64,000 nt of DNA from Clostridiales bacterium (GTDB lineage: Bacteria > Bacillota > Clostridia > Christensenellales > Aristaeellaceae). This document shows positions 16,898 through 23,682 of the stretch, piece by piece. Position 1 is the first letter of the stretch. Each line of letters opens with the position of its first letter. The notes beneath the pieces are model-generated. The model worked only from the letters and a program-made list of their open reading frames with translations, was not told the DNA's origin and did no database searches. Both the position numbers and the translations under genes were made by a program. The DNA lies in contig JALFVL010000007.1 of the NCBI GenBank assembly GCA_022787165.1, positions 62,001-126,000 of the forward strand, given 5' to 3'.

Positions 16898-16926
16898 TTG
16901 ATTGTTTTCGTTTTTTCTGCTATACT
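16898..16926 (+). promoter_or_regulatory. Promoter of aroK
   Basis: TTGATT (16898-16903), 17-bp spacer, TATACT (16921-16926); divergent from the tctCBA promoter. Confidence 0.75.
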
Positions 16927-16959
16927 GGGCTGACAAAATGTTGAAAGGAAGTCTCCCCT

Positions 16960-17493
16960 GTGAATACGATCAGCAATGTGCCGTCGCTGACGCTGTGCGG
17001 TTTCATGGCCTGCGGCAAGACGACGCTGGGCAAGCGCCTCGCCCGGGCGCTGTGTTATGAATATGTGGATACGGACGAGCTGCTCCTGCGCCGCACGGGC
17101 ATGACCCTTCCCGAGATGTTCGCCATCGGCGGCGAAGCTTACTTTCGCGACCGCGAGCACGAGGTTGTGCGTGAGGCCGCGCAGCTCCCCGGCGCCGTGA
17201 TCTCGACCGGCGGCGGCGTGCTCACCTTTGAGCGCAACGCGAGCCTGCTTGCGCAGCACACGAAGATCATCCATGTTCGACGCAGCTTTGACGCCTGCTA
17301 CGCCTCCATCTCCCGCCGGAAAAACCGCCCCATCGCCGGGCAGAAGAGCCGCGAGGAGCTGCTTGTGCTCTACAATGCCCGTCTGCCCGCGTATGCGCGC
17401 TACGCCGCGTTTACGCTCGACAACGACGATACGCCGGACCGGGCTGTGGAGCGCGTGCTCGATTGGCTGGGGAGGCAGGGCATGGGCGTATGA
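16960..17493 (+). CDS. aroK: Shikimate kinase
   Basis: A 177-aa kinase that phosphorylates shikimate at O3 in the chorismate pathway. It has the P-loop GFMACGKTT (14-22), the shikimate-binding DTDELL (37-42), GGEAYFRDREHEVV, STGGGVL (about 84-90) and the lid Arg in RRKNRPI. The start is a GTG preceded by GAAAGGAAG. It stands alone here, not in an aro cluster, and ends directly before a duplicated terminator segment. Confidence 0.93.
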   Translation: MNTISNVPSLTLCGFMACGKTTLGKRLARALCYEYVDTDELLLRRTGMTLPEMFAIGGEAYFRDREHEVVREAAQLPGAVISTGGGVLTFERNASLLAQHTKIIHVRRSFDACYASISRRKNRPIAGQKSREELLVLYNARLPAYARYAAFTLDNDDTPDRAVERVLDWLGRQGMGV

Positions 17494-17552
17494 AAACAAA
17501 AACGACCCGGTTAAAACCGGATCGTTTTTTGTTTGGCAGGGGCAGAAGGACT
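17494..17552 (+). repeat. Duplicated terminator plus tRNA-Trp 3' end, copy 1
   Basis: AAACAAAAACGACCCGG, then a different loop, then ATCGTTTTTT and TTTGGCAGGGGCAGAAGGAC. Copy 2 at 17654-17712 has the same outer sequence; the last 22 bases of copy 1 equal the 3' end of the tRNA-Trp gene. Copy 1 contains no other tRNA part. Confidence 0.8.
17498..17530 (+). terminator. Terminator of aroK
   Basis: Stem AAAAACGA-C-CCGG / CCGG-A-TCGTTTTT with TTAAAA loop, ending in TTTTTT, right after the aroK stop. Confidence 0.85.
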
Positions 17553-17653
17553 CTTTCTCCTCGCTCGACGCTCGTCGGTCAGGGCGGCTCTGACATGCCA
17601 AAGGGCATGTCATTCACTCCCGCCCCATTCGAGCCCTTCTTCCCCTTGATTGG

Positions 17654-17712
17654 AAACAAAAACGACCCGGCCGGAGCCAGATCGTTTTTGTTTGGCAGGG
17701 GCAGAAGGACTC
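17654..17712 (+). repeat. Duplicated terminator plus tRNA-Trp 3' end, copy 2
   Basis: Direct repeat of 17494-17552, differing mainly in the terminator loop. This copy is joined to the complete tRNA-Trp gene. The 101 bp between the copies hold a GACATGCC/GGCATGTC hairpin at about 17591-17610 and no gene. Confidence 0.8.
17658..17689 (-). terminator. Terminator of tRNA-Trp
   Basis: On the minus strand, the stem AAAAACGA...GGC / GCC...TCGTTTTT lies four bases after the encoded CCA and ends in a T-run. Confidence 0.8.
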
Positions 17713-17766
17713 GAACCCTCAACAAAGGTTTTGGAGACCCACGTGTTACCATTACACCATACCCCT
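17693..17766 (-). tRNA. trnW: tRNA-Trp (CCA anticodon)
   Basis: A 74-nt cloverleaf read on the minus strand: acceptor AGGGGTA/TGCCCCT, D arm GTGT/ACAC, anticodon loop CTCCAAA giving CCA, T arm GAGGG-TTCGAGT-CCTTC, discriminator G and an encoded CCA end. The anticodon stem is weak (TGGGT/ACCTT: one T-T mismatch and one G-T pair). A consensus promoter lies upstream and a terminator follows. Confidence 0.9.
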
Positions 17767-17778
17767 AGGCACCTGTTG

Positions 17779-17807
17779 AGTATAGCATGGGTTTCGGATT
17801 TTGTCAA
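17779..17807 (-). promoter_or_regulatory. Promoter of tRNA-Trp
   Basis: On the minus strand, TTGACA (17802-17807), 17-bp spacer, TATACT (17779-17784). Confidence 0.85.
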
Positions 17808-17834
17808 CGGTTTTCGTAAAATTTGACAGAATCG

Positions 17835-18431
17835 TCAAAGCATGAGCTCCTTCAGGATGTCGTGAAACTGGCCGCCGCAGCGCTCGAGCTCACCGAGCAC
17901 CGCATCGATGCCCTCCGGCTCGTGCATCCAGGTCTCCCGCGTGACGGGCGTGCCCGGTGCAGGGCAGAGCAGCAACTCCGCATCGGGGTAGAGCGTCTGA
18001 TAGTACATCTTCGCGCGGCGGGCGTGCTGGGGCATGCAGCACAGCAGCGCGCGGCGGATGGTCAGCCGCGCCGCGTCCGTGCGGCGGCGGGAGAAGATCG
18101 CATTCTGATAGGTGTAGGTCGCCTCGTCCTCACGCAGAATGGCGCTTTCCGGTACGCCGTTTTGCACAAGCACATGGCGCATGAACGCCCATTCCGTCTC
18201 AAAGCGGCCCGCATAGGTCTGGGCGCCCGAAATCTGCCCGGCGAATTCGCCCCGGCCGATGGCGTATCGCCCGGAGGGAAGCACCCAGGGCGCCAGGCCC
18301 TGCGCATAGAGGCGCGCCGCCAGCTCGCTCGGCTCGGCGTGGCCGTTGCCGGGGATGAAGATCACGTCCGCGGGCCGTGGCGTATCCTCCAGAAAGATGA
18401 AGTCGGTGATCTCCCGGATCCATTCAAGCAT
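17835..18431 (-). CDS. YdcF/SanA-like (DUF218) protein
   Basis: A 198-aa protein with the DUF218 arrangement: ADVIFIPGNGHAEPSELAARLY near the N-terminus, then EATYTYQNAIFSRR, the family's E-x-x-S/T-x-x-T-x-N motif, and LLCCMPQHARRAKMYYQTLYP. The family includes ElyC/SanA, implicated in envelope and polysaccharide-precursor processes. No N-terminal membrane helix is present, unlike SanA. The ATG at 18431 overlaps the last codons of the preceding glycosyltransferase gene by 8 bases and follows AAGGAGG, so the two are translated together. Confidence 0.75.
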   Translation of the reverse strand: MLEWIREITDFIFLEDTPRPADVIFIPGNGHAEPSELAARLYAQGLAPWVLPSGRYAIGRGEFAGQISGAQTYAGRFETEWAFMRHVLVQNGVPESAILREDEATYTYQNAIFSRRRTDAARLTIRRALLCCMPQHARRAKMYYQTLYPDAELLLCPAPGTPVTRETWMHEPEGIDAVLGELERCGGQFHDILKELML

Positions 18432-19434
18432 GGGGGACGGCCTCCTTTGCGCCCGGCGTGAACAGGCCGAGCAGCGTGCCCGCGCCGTAGACGATGTGGA
18501 TGGCGGGGAAGAGGAAGGGCAGCAGGAGCAGCGCGGGCAGTCGGCCCTTTGTCTGGCGCAGGGCGGCCTGCACGCTGAAGAGCAAGTCGCAGGCGATGTA
18601 GGCGAGCAGCAAAAGCGCGAGCGGCCAGCGGCAGACAGGCAAAAGCAGCAGACCGCCGAGCAGCGCAAGCACAAAGGCGGCGGGAATCAGATGGCGCGGG
18701 GCGAAGCAACGCGGCTGAATGTGCATCGTGCGCCCGATCCAGTAGCCATTGCCCCATTTCTGGCGGAGCTGCCCGCGCAGCGTGGCGCGCGCGGCGTGAT
18801 AGGAGACGATGTCCGGGGAGAAATAGAAGCGGTAGCCTGCCTGACGCATCCGATAATGCATCTCGTTGTCCTCCGTGCGGCGCAGGCGCTCGTCATAGGG
18901 GCCGACGCGCTCGTAGACCTCGCGCCGGTAGAGCGCGTAGGCCAGCGTATCGACGTAGCGCGCCTCGCCGCCGTTGCGGAAGGGCGCCGCGCCGCCGCAG
19001 AAGCGGGAGGTATCCAGCGCGCGCATGACGCCCTCCCAGGGCGTGCGGATTTCGGCGCCAGAGACGCAGCCACCGACGATGTCCTCCCCCCGGCTGAGCG
19101 CGGCCAGGTTCTTTTCAAGAAAGTCCTCCGGGATGCGGGCGTGCGCGTCCAGGCGGATGACAGCGTCACCTGTGGCTGCGGCGAGCGCAACGTTGATGCC
19201 GCTGGCGAGCCAGCGCTTCGGGTTGTCGAGCACGCGGACGGGAAAGGGCGCGGTTTCGGCAAAGGCGGTCATGGCCGCGCGCGTGCCGTCCGTGGAGGCG
19301 CTGTCAACCAGCAGCGCCTCGATCTGCCCGGCGGGCAGCGTCTGCGCGCGCAGGTCATCAAGCAGCAGCGGCAGGCTGTCGGCGGCGTTATAGGCCACGA
19401 CGATAAAGCTGATGGAAATCATGGCATCGTCCAT
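18424..19434 (-). CDS. Glycosyltransferase family 2 with C-terminal membrane helices (ExoA-like)
   Basis: A 336-aa GT-A enzyme: ISFIVVAYNAADSLPLLLDD, VDSASTDGT (about 44-52), IRLDAHARIPEDF (DxD-like site), TEDNEMHYRMRQAGYRF, then about three hydrophobic segments (FVLALLGGLLLLPVC and following). This layout resembles ExoA-type transferases of exopolysaccharide synthesis. It precedes and overlaps the YdcF-like gene and follows another GT2 gene by 47 bases, forming one minus-strand unit. Donor and acceptor sugars are unknown. Confidence 0.88.
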   Translation of the reverse strand: MDDAMISISFIVVAYNAADSLPLLLDDLRAQTLPAGQIEALLVDSASTDGTRAAMTAFAETAPFPVRVLDNPKRWLASGINVALAAATGDAVIRLDAHARIPEDFLEKNLAALSRGEDIVGGCVSGAEIRTPWEGVMRALDTSRFCGGAAPFRNGGEARYVDTLAYALYRREVYERVGPYDERLRRTEDNEMHYRMRQAGYRFYFSPDIVSYHAARATLRGQLRQKWGNGYWIGRTMHIQPRCFAPRHLIPAAFVLALLGGLLLLPVCRWPLALLLLAYIACDLLFSVQAALRQTKGRLPALLLLPFLFPAIHIVYGAGTLLGLFTPGAKEAVPHA

Positions 19435-19481
19435 TCTCTCAATCCCTCGATCCGGCGGTTTTTCTCGCGGCGCGGCCGGCG

Positions 19482-20414
19482 TCAGATTTCGGCATAGGCG
19501 CGGCTGCGCTCCCGATAGGTGGCCAGACCGAGCGGAAAGGCAAAGAAGAAGAGCTTGGCGGAGACAAACGCGCGCGGGCGGTTTTTGGCGAGGAGCAGCC
19601 CCAGCTGCGCGGCCTGAAGGAAGCAGGCCGCCGCCAGCCCCCGGACGCGAAGCAGCACAAGCAGCAGCACGCAGAGCCAGTCGAGCGCGTAGAAGAAGAA
19701 TTTCTCCCGCTCAAAGCGGACGTAGCAGCCGCCCTTGCCTAGCGCCATCGCGCAGCGCAGCGCCTGCCCCTCGCCCAGGCGGCGGCGGGAAAAGCACGTG
19801 GAGAGGAAGCCGCGGTTGTCCCGCACGGCGTCTGTGTGGACGATCATCGGGACAGGAATTTCGAGAATCCGGCAGCCGGCATCCCGCAGCCGGGCGTGCA
19901 GCTCTGCCTCCTCACAGGCGATGGTATCCGGCGACCAGCCGCCGCAGCAGGAAAGCGCGTCGGCAGTGATCATCAGCGCGCCGCCGAATTCCGGGCAGAC
20001 GCGCTCGCTCGTGCAGCGGTAGTAATTGGGGTTGCGGCCGATGATCTCATCCCCGCGAAGATAGACGTCCTCGCGGATGCCGCAGACGCCGTCGCAGCCG
20101 GTTGCGGCCATCCGCATCAGCGCCTTCTCGCAGAAGCCGGGAAGCAGCTGCATGTCGCCGTCCAGGAAGAGCAGGTATTCCCCGCGCGCCTCCTTCGCGC
20201 CGGCGAAGCGGCCCAGACCGGCCGTGGTCTGCGGCTCGGCCAGCAGGTAGCAGCGCGCGCCGCAGGCTTTGGCGCGCTTCAGGCTGTCGTCCACGGAGCA
20301 GGAGTCGACGTAGAGGATCTCGTGCTCCAGCACGCGCAGGGCGGTTTGAATGCTCTCCAGGCAGGCGCTCAGGCGTGGGCCCTCGTTCTTCCCGATGACG
20401 ACGACGCTGATCAT
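19482..20414 (-). CDS. Glycosyltransferase family 2
   Basis: A 310-aa GT-A enzyme: MISVVVIGKNEGPRLSACLE, YVDSCSVDDSLKRAK, LLFLDGDMQLLPGF (DxD motif), then an HTDAVRDNRGF acceptor-loop region and a C-terminal hydrophobic stretch (WLCVLLLVLLRVRGLAAACF). I start it at ATG 20414, after AGGAGGAAAG. First gene of the three-gene minus-strand glycan unit, divergent from another glycosyltransferase gene at 20551. Specificity unknown. Confidence 0.88.
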   Translation of the reverse strand: MISVVVIGKNEGPRLSACLESIQTALRVLEHEILYVDSCSVDDSLKRAKACGARCYLLAEPQTTAGLGRFAGAKEARGEYLLFLDGDMQLLPGFCEKALMRMAATGCDGVCGIREDVYLRGDEIIGRNPNYYRCTSERVCPEFGGALMITADALSCCGGWSPDTIACEEAELHARLRDAGCRILEIPVPMIVHTDAVRDNRGFLSTCFSRRRLGEGQALRCAMALGKGGCYVRFEREKFFFYALDWLCVLLLVLLRVRGLAAACFLQAAQLGLLLAKNRPRAFVSAKLFFFAFPLGLATYRERSRAYAEI

Positions 20415-20550
20415 CCGGTCTTTCCTCCTGTGACAAACCATGGTATAATAGGCCTGAACAGGCGGCGTTCAGGCCGTGGAAACTGTATGTCAACTTATTA
20501 TCGCATAAAACACAGCGTTACGCAAGGGGCGAGAATTCGGAGGAGATGGG

Positions 20551-21561
20551 ATGCTGCTCAGCGTTGTGATCCCAATCTATCAGGTGGAGGCCTATCTGGA
20601 CGCGTGTCTCTCTCGCGCGGCCCAGCTCCCGCAGGAGGAATGCGAGCTGCTGCTCGTGGATGACTGCGGAACGGACGGCTCCGCGGCGATCGCGCAGCGT
20701 TTTGTCCAGGCGCATGACCATGCGCGGCTGATCCGCCGGGCGCAAAACGGCGGTCTTTCCGCCGCGCGCAACACGGGGCTGGACGCGGCCAGGGGCGACT
20801 ATGTCTACTTTCTGGACAGCGACGACGAGCCCGTGCCGGAGGCGCTGCTGGCGCTGACGCGCGAGGCTGCCCGGGAGGGGCTGGATGTGGCGAAGGGACG
20901 CTTCGTCTTCTTTGACGATGAGACGGGCCGGGAGACGCCCGGGCCCGCGATCACCGCGTCGGATTGCATGAGCGGCGGCGAGCTCTTTGCGTCGCAATGC
21001 CGCGCGGGCGTCTATGAGCCGATGGTCTGGCAATGCGTCTACCGGAGCGCATTCCTGATGGAGCATGGGCTGCGGATGGCGGAGGGCCTGCTCTTTGAGG
21101 ACGAGCTGTTTCAGGCGCCGGCGCTGCTGGCGGCGGCGCGCGCGGCGGCGAGCGAACGCGTGATCCTGCGCTACCGCCAGCGCGCGGGGAGCATCATGAC
21201 CTCGTTCGCCCGAAGCAGCCGGTGGTGCGCAAGCTATCTGGAGGTCTGCCGGCGGCTGGACGCGCTGGGCAGGACGCTGCCTCCCGGGGCGGCGAAGCGG
21301 GCGCTTCAAAGGCGCGTCGGGCAGATCGCCCTGAGCGAGATCAAGAACATCCCGGCCTACGGCCTGCCGCCGGATGTCGCGCGGGAGGCGATGGATTTCG
21401 CGCGCGCGCATCTGCGGGAGCTGTCGGGCTATGCGCTGCGCTCCGGCGCTGCGCTCGTGGCGGCGCAGGGGCTGCTCATGCGCCTCTCGCCCGGGGCCTT
21501 TGTCCGGCTCTACGGCGGAAACCGGCATGCTGCCGGTGGCAATTCCGACAAAACGCCGTAA
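20551..21561 (+). CDS. Glycosyltransferase family 2 (its C-terminus encoded by a family B repeat)
   Basis: A 336-aa GT-A enzyme: MLLSVVIPIYQVEAYLDACL, LLVDDCGTDGS, GGLSAARNTGLDAARGDYVY and FLDSDDEPV (DxD). The ATG follows GGAGGAG. The last 14 codons (from about 21519) lie inside family B copy 1, so the protein ends with repeat-derived residues NRHAAGGNSDKTP and uses a stop codon from the repeat. The original stop was probably lost when the repeat arose or inserted. It likely acts in the same surface-glycan pathway as the divergent genes. Confidence 0.87.
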   Translation: MLLSVVIPIYQVEAYLDACLSRAAQLPQEECELLLVDDCGTDGSAAIAQRFVQAHDHARLIRRAQNGGLSAARNTGLDAARGDYVYFLDSDDEPVPEALLALTREAAREGLDVAKGRFVFFDDETGRETPGPAITASDCMSGGELFASQCRAGVYEPMVWQCVYRSAFLMEHGLRMAEGLLFEDELFQAPALLAAARAAASERVILRYRQRAGSIMTSFARSSRWCASYLEVCRRLDALGRTLPPGAAKRALQRRVGQIALSEIKNIPAYGLPPDVAREAMDFARAHLRELSGYALRSGAALVAAQGLLMRLSPGAFVRLYGGNRHAAGGNSDKTP

Positions 21562-21615
21562 ATCCACCGGCTTTGTGCCCGAGGCCGCTGCCTTGCAGGG
21601 CGGAAGTGTCATAAC
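21519..21615 (+). repeat. Family B element, tandem copy 1
   Basis: About 97 bp: hairpin ACCGGCA-TGC-TGCCGGT, then TTCCGACAAAACGCCGTAAA, TTTGTGCCCGAGGCCGC, TGCCTTGCAGG and CATAAC. Overlaps the 3' end of the glycosyltransferase gene. Confidence 0.9.
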
Positions 21616-21710
21616 AAACCGGCATGCTGCCGGTGGCATCGCCGACAAAGGTCTGTAAATCCCGCCGCTTTGTGCCTGAGGCCGCTGCCTTGCAGGGGGA
21701 ATTTCACAAC
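21616..21710 (+). repeat. Family B element, tandem copy 2
   Basis: 95 bp, head to tail with copies 1 and 3; differs in the central part (CATCGCCGACAAAGGTCTG). Confidence 0.9.
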
Positions 21711-21806
21711 AAACCGGCATGCTGCCGGTGGCAATTCCGACAAAACGCCGTAAATCCACTGGCTCTGTGTCCGAGGCCGCTGCCTTGCAGGGGGGAAGGT
21801 CATAAC
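21711..21806 (+). repeat. Family B element, tandem copy 3
   Basis: 96 bp, nearly identical to copy 1 over its first 60 bp; ends GGTCATAAC before the MATE promoter region. Confidence 0.9.
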
Positions 21807-21868
21807 AAAATGGCGCAAAAAGGCGAAAGCTCACAAAGGGTTCCGCCTCGATTGATTCACTTTTGCTT

Positions 21869-21897
21869 TTGACAGCGATCGGTTTCTTTCCTATAAT
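21869..21897 (+). promoter_or_regulatory. Promoter of the MATE exporter gene
   Basis: Consensus TTGACA (21869-21874), 17-bp spacer, consensus TATAAT (21892-21897). Confidence 0.9.
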
Positions 21898-21903
21898 CAT
21901 TCA

Positions 21904-22008
21904 TGTTGGGCGCAGAGCCCGGAACAATCAAATCAAAAGCGTGTTGCCTTGGGCGTAAATCCGGCTTGAGGCAGCGCGCTTTTTTGGTTGCTTGAAGGAG
22001 GATCAGTT
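21904..22008 (+). promoter_or_regulatory. Structured 5' leader of the MATE gene (candidate riboswitch or attenuator)
   Basis: About 105 nt between the expected transcript start and the ATG. It contains a small hairpin GGGC-GCAGA-GCCC (21908-21920), an A-rich linker and a very strong terminator hairpin with T-run (21935-21985) just before the ribosome binding site. This layout is typical of leader RNAs controlled by early termination. I do not recognise the aptamer: it is not an evident guanidine, preQ1 or SAM type. Confidence 0.6.
21935..21985 (+). terminator. Attenuator hairpin in the MATE leader
   Basis: 16-bp stem (21935-21950 with 21968-21983, including three G-U pairs), 17-nt loop, then TTTTTT. 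It lies between the promoter and the gene, so most transcripts should stop here unless the fold is changed. Confidence 0.8.
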
Positions 22009-23424
22009 ATGGTACAAAACAAAGAGAACCACAGCGCCCAGCGCGAGCTGGAGACGCTGCCCGTCGGCAGGCTAATGATGCGCTATTCGCTGCCCTGCAT
22101 CATCTCGCTGCTGGTCGCCGCGCTGTACAACATCGTCGATCAGCTGTTCATTTCCAACGCGTCGTATCTGGGCTCCTACGGCAACGCAGCCAATACGGTC
22201 GTCTTCCCGCTGACGGTCGTTGCGCTGGCGCTGGCCGTGATGATCGGCGACGGCTGCTGCGCGTTCGTCTCCATCAGCCTGGGCGCGGGCCGCAAGGAGG
22301 ACGCGCACAAGAGCATCGGCAGCGCCGTGGTGCTCAGCCTCGCCGTGAGCCTCATCGTGACGGCGGTCTATCTGCTCTTCTCGGATCAGATCGTGACGGC
22401 GTTCGGCGGCCGCGTCAACGAGGAGACGTTCCACCATTCCAGAGAGTATTTCTTCTTTATTACGGTGGGCATCCCGTTCTACATGTTTGGCCAGGCGATG
22501 AACCCGATCATCCGCTCGGACGGCAGCCCGCGCTTTGCGATGGCCTCGACGCTGGCAGGCGCGGCGGTGAACATCGTGCTGGACCCGATCTTCATCTTCG
22601 TGTTCAAGTGGGGCATGATGGGCGCGGCCGTGGCGACGGTGCTGGGCCAGGTGCTCACGGCCGTGCTGGCGGTCTGGTATCTGTGCCACATGAAGGCCGT
22701 GAAGCTGGAGCGCGCAAGCTTTGCGCCGCATTTCAAGCTGGCCAGGCGTTATCTCGCGCTGGGCATGACGAGCTTCCTTTCCCAGATTTCGCTGGTGGCC
22801 GCGATGGCGGCGATCAACAACATGATCCGCACCTACGGCGCACTGGACGCCATCTTCAGCCAGGCGGAATACGCGCAGATCCCGATGGCTGTGGTCGGCA
22901 TCGTCATGAAGTTCTTCCAGATCGTGATCTCCATCGCCGTCGGTTTGGCGGCGGGCTGCATTCCGGTCGTCGGCTACAACGTCGGCGCGAACCGCAGGGA
23001 TCGGGTGCGCGCGCTCTTCACGCGCCTGCTGGCCTGTGAGGCGGCAGTCGGTTTTGTCGCGCTGATGAACGTCGAGCTGCTGCCGAATCAGCTGATCACG
23101 CTCTTCGGCGCGGCGAACGAGAGCATCTACTACACGCAGTTCGCGGTCAAGTCCTTCCGCATCTATCTGTGCATGATGCCGCTGGCGACCGTCAACAAGG
23201 GTACGTTCATCTACCTGCAGTCCGTCGGCCGCGCGCTCGCGTCCACGGCGATCTCCATGATCCGCGAGGTCGTCTTCGGCGTCGGCTTCGCGCTGCTGCT
23301 GCCGGTCTTCTTTGGCCTTGACGGCGTGCTCTACTCGATGCCGGTTTCCGACCTCCTGACGTTTGTCATCGCCGCCGTGGTCATCGCGCAGACCTACAGG
23401 ATGCTCGCCGGAGAGAAGGCGTAA
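22009..23424 (+). CDS. MATE-family multidrug/organic cation exporter
   Basis: A 471-aa membrane protein with about 12 hydrophobic helices in two similar halves. The N-terminal MATE segment PVGRLMMRYSLPCIISLLVA and VDQLFISN are followed by QAMNPIIRSDGSPRFAMAST and, in the second half, GCIPVVGYNVGANRRDRV. Such proteins export drugs or metabolites using Na+ or H+ gradients. I start it at ATG 22009, after AAGGAGGATC. It is preceded by a consensus promoter and an attenuator leader, so expression is probably conditional. A family A element follows the stop. Confidence 0.92.
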   Translation: MVQNKENHSAQRELETLPVGRLMMRYSLPCIISLLVAALYNIVDQLFISNASYLGSYGNAANTVVFPLTVVALALAVMIGDGCCAFVSISLGAGRKEDAHKSIGSAVVLSLAVSLIVTAVYLLFSDQIVTAFGGRVNEETFHHSREYFFFITVGIPFYMFGQAMNPIIRSDGSPRFAMASTLAGAAVNIVLDPIFIFVFKWGMMGAAVATVLGQVLTAVLAVWYLCHMKAVKLERASFAPHFKLARRYLALGMTSFLSQISLVAAMAAINNMIRTYGALDAIFSQAEYAQIPMAVVGIVMKFFQIVISIAVGLAAGCIPVVGYNVGANRRDRVRALFTRLLACEAAVGFVALMNVELLPNQLITLFGAANESIYYTQFAVKSFRIYLCMMPLATVNKGTFIYLQSVGRALASTAISMIREVVFGVGFALLLPVFFGLDGVLYSMPVSDLLTFVIAAVVIAQTYRMLAGEKA

Positions 23425-23452
23425 ACCCGGCTCGCTTCAGCGTGGCTTCCAT

Positions 23453-23600
23453 ACGCGCGAAGCGAAGAAGGGCGTCTGAGGGATGAAATCCCTCAGGCGG
23501 GTTTGGGCGGCAGCCCAACGATTCGATAATCAGGAAAAGCAGTCTCAGAGCAGGCTGCACAGCAGCCTACGATTGAGACGGGTCAGATTGATACAGTGGA
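23453..23600 (+). repeat. Family A multi-hairpin element, copy A2
   Basis: GCGCGAAGCGAAGAAGGG head; hairpin 1 CTGAGGGAT-GAA-ATCCCTCAG (perfect); constant TTTGGGCGGCAGCCCAACG; hairpin 3 with outer GTCTCA/TGAGAC and inner GGCTGC/GCAGCC stems around a GAGCA/TACGA internal loop. Sense to, and just downstream of, the MATE gene. Confidence 0.9.
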
Positions 23601-23620
23601 GTATAAACTGCAAATCAGGG

Positions 23621-23647
23621 GGCCGGTTTTTCCGGCCTTCTTTTTTT
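23621..23647 (+). terminator. Terminator upstream of spmA
   Basis: GGCCGG-TTTTT-CCGGCC followed by TTCTTTTTTT. It closes the MATE transcript and means that spmA cannot start at the upstream ATG 23596. Confidence 0.85.
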
Positions 23648-23682
23648 GCGCCCGGGCGCATACGCTTGCCGGGGTGATGGGG

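Noticed and set aside
17494-17552. Second tRNA gene after aroK
   Set aside because: Only the last 22 bases of tRNA-Trp are present; no anticodon arm, D arm or 5' acceptor strand.
21511-21806. CRISPR array
   Set aside because: The repeat unit is about 95 bp with no separate spacers and no cas genes are near; it is a tandem repeat (family B).
23596-23682. Upstream extension of spmA to ATG 23596
   Set aside because: A hairpin terminator with seven T (23621-23647) lies inside the extension, and GGGGTGAT supports ATG 23683.
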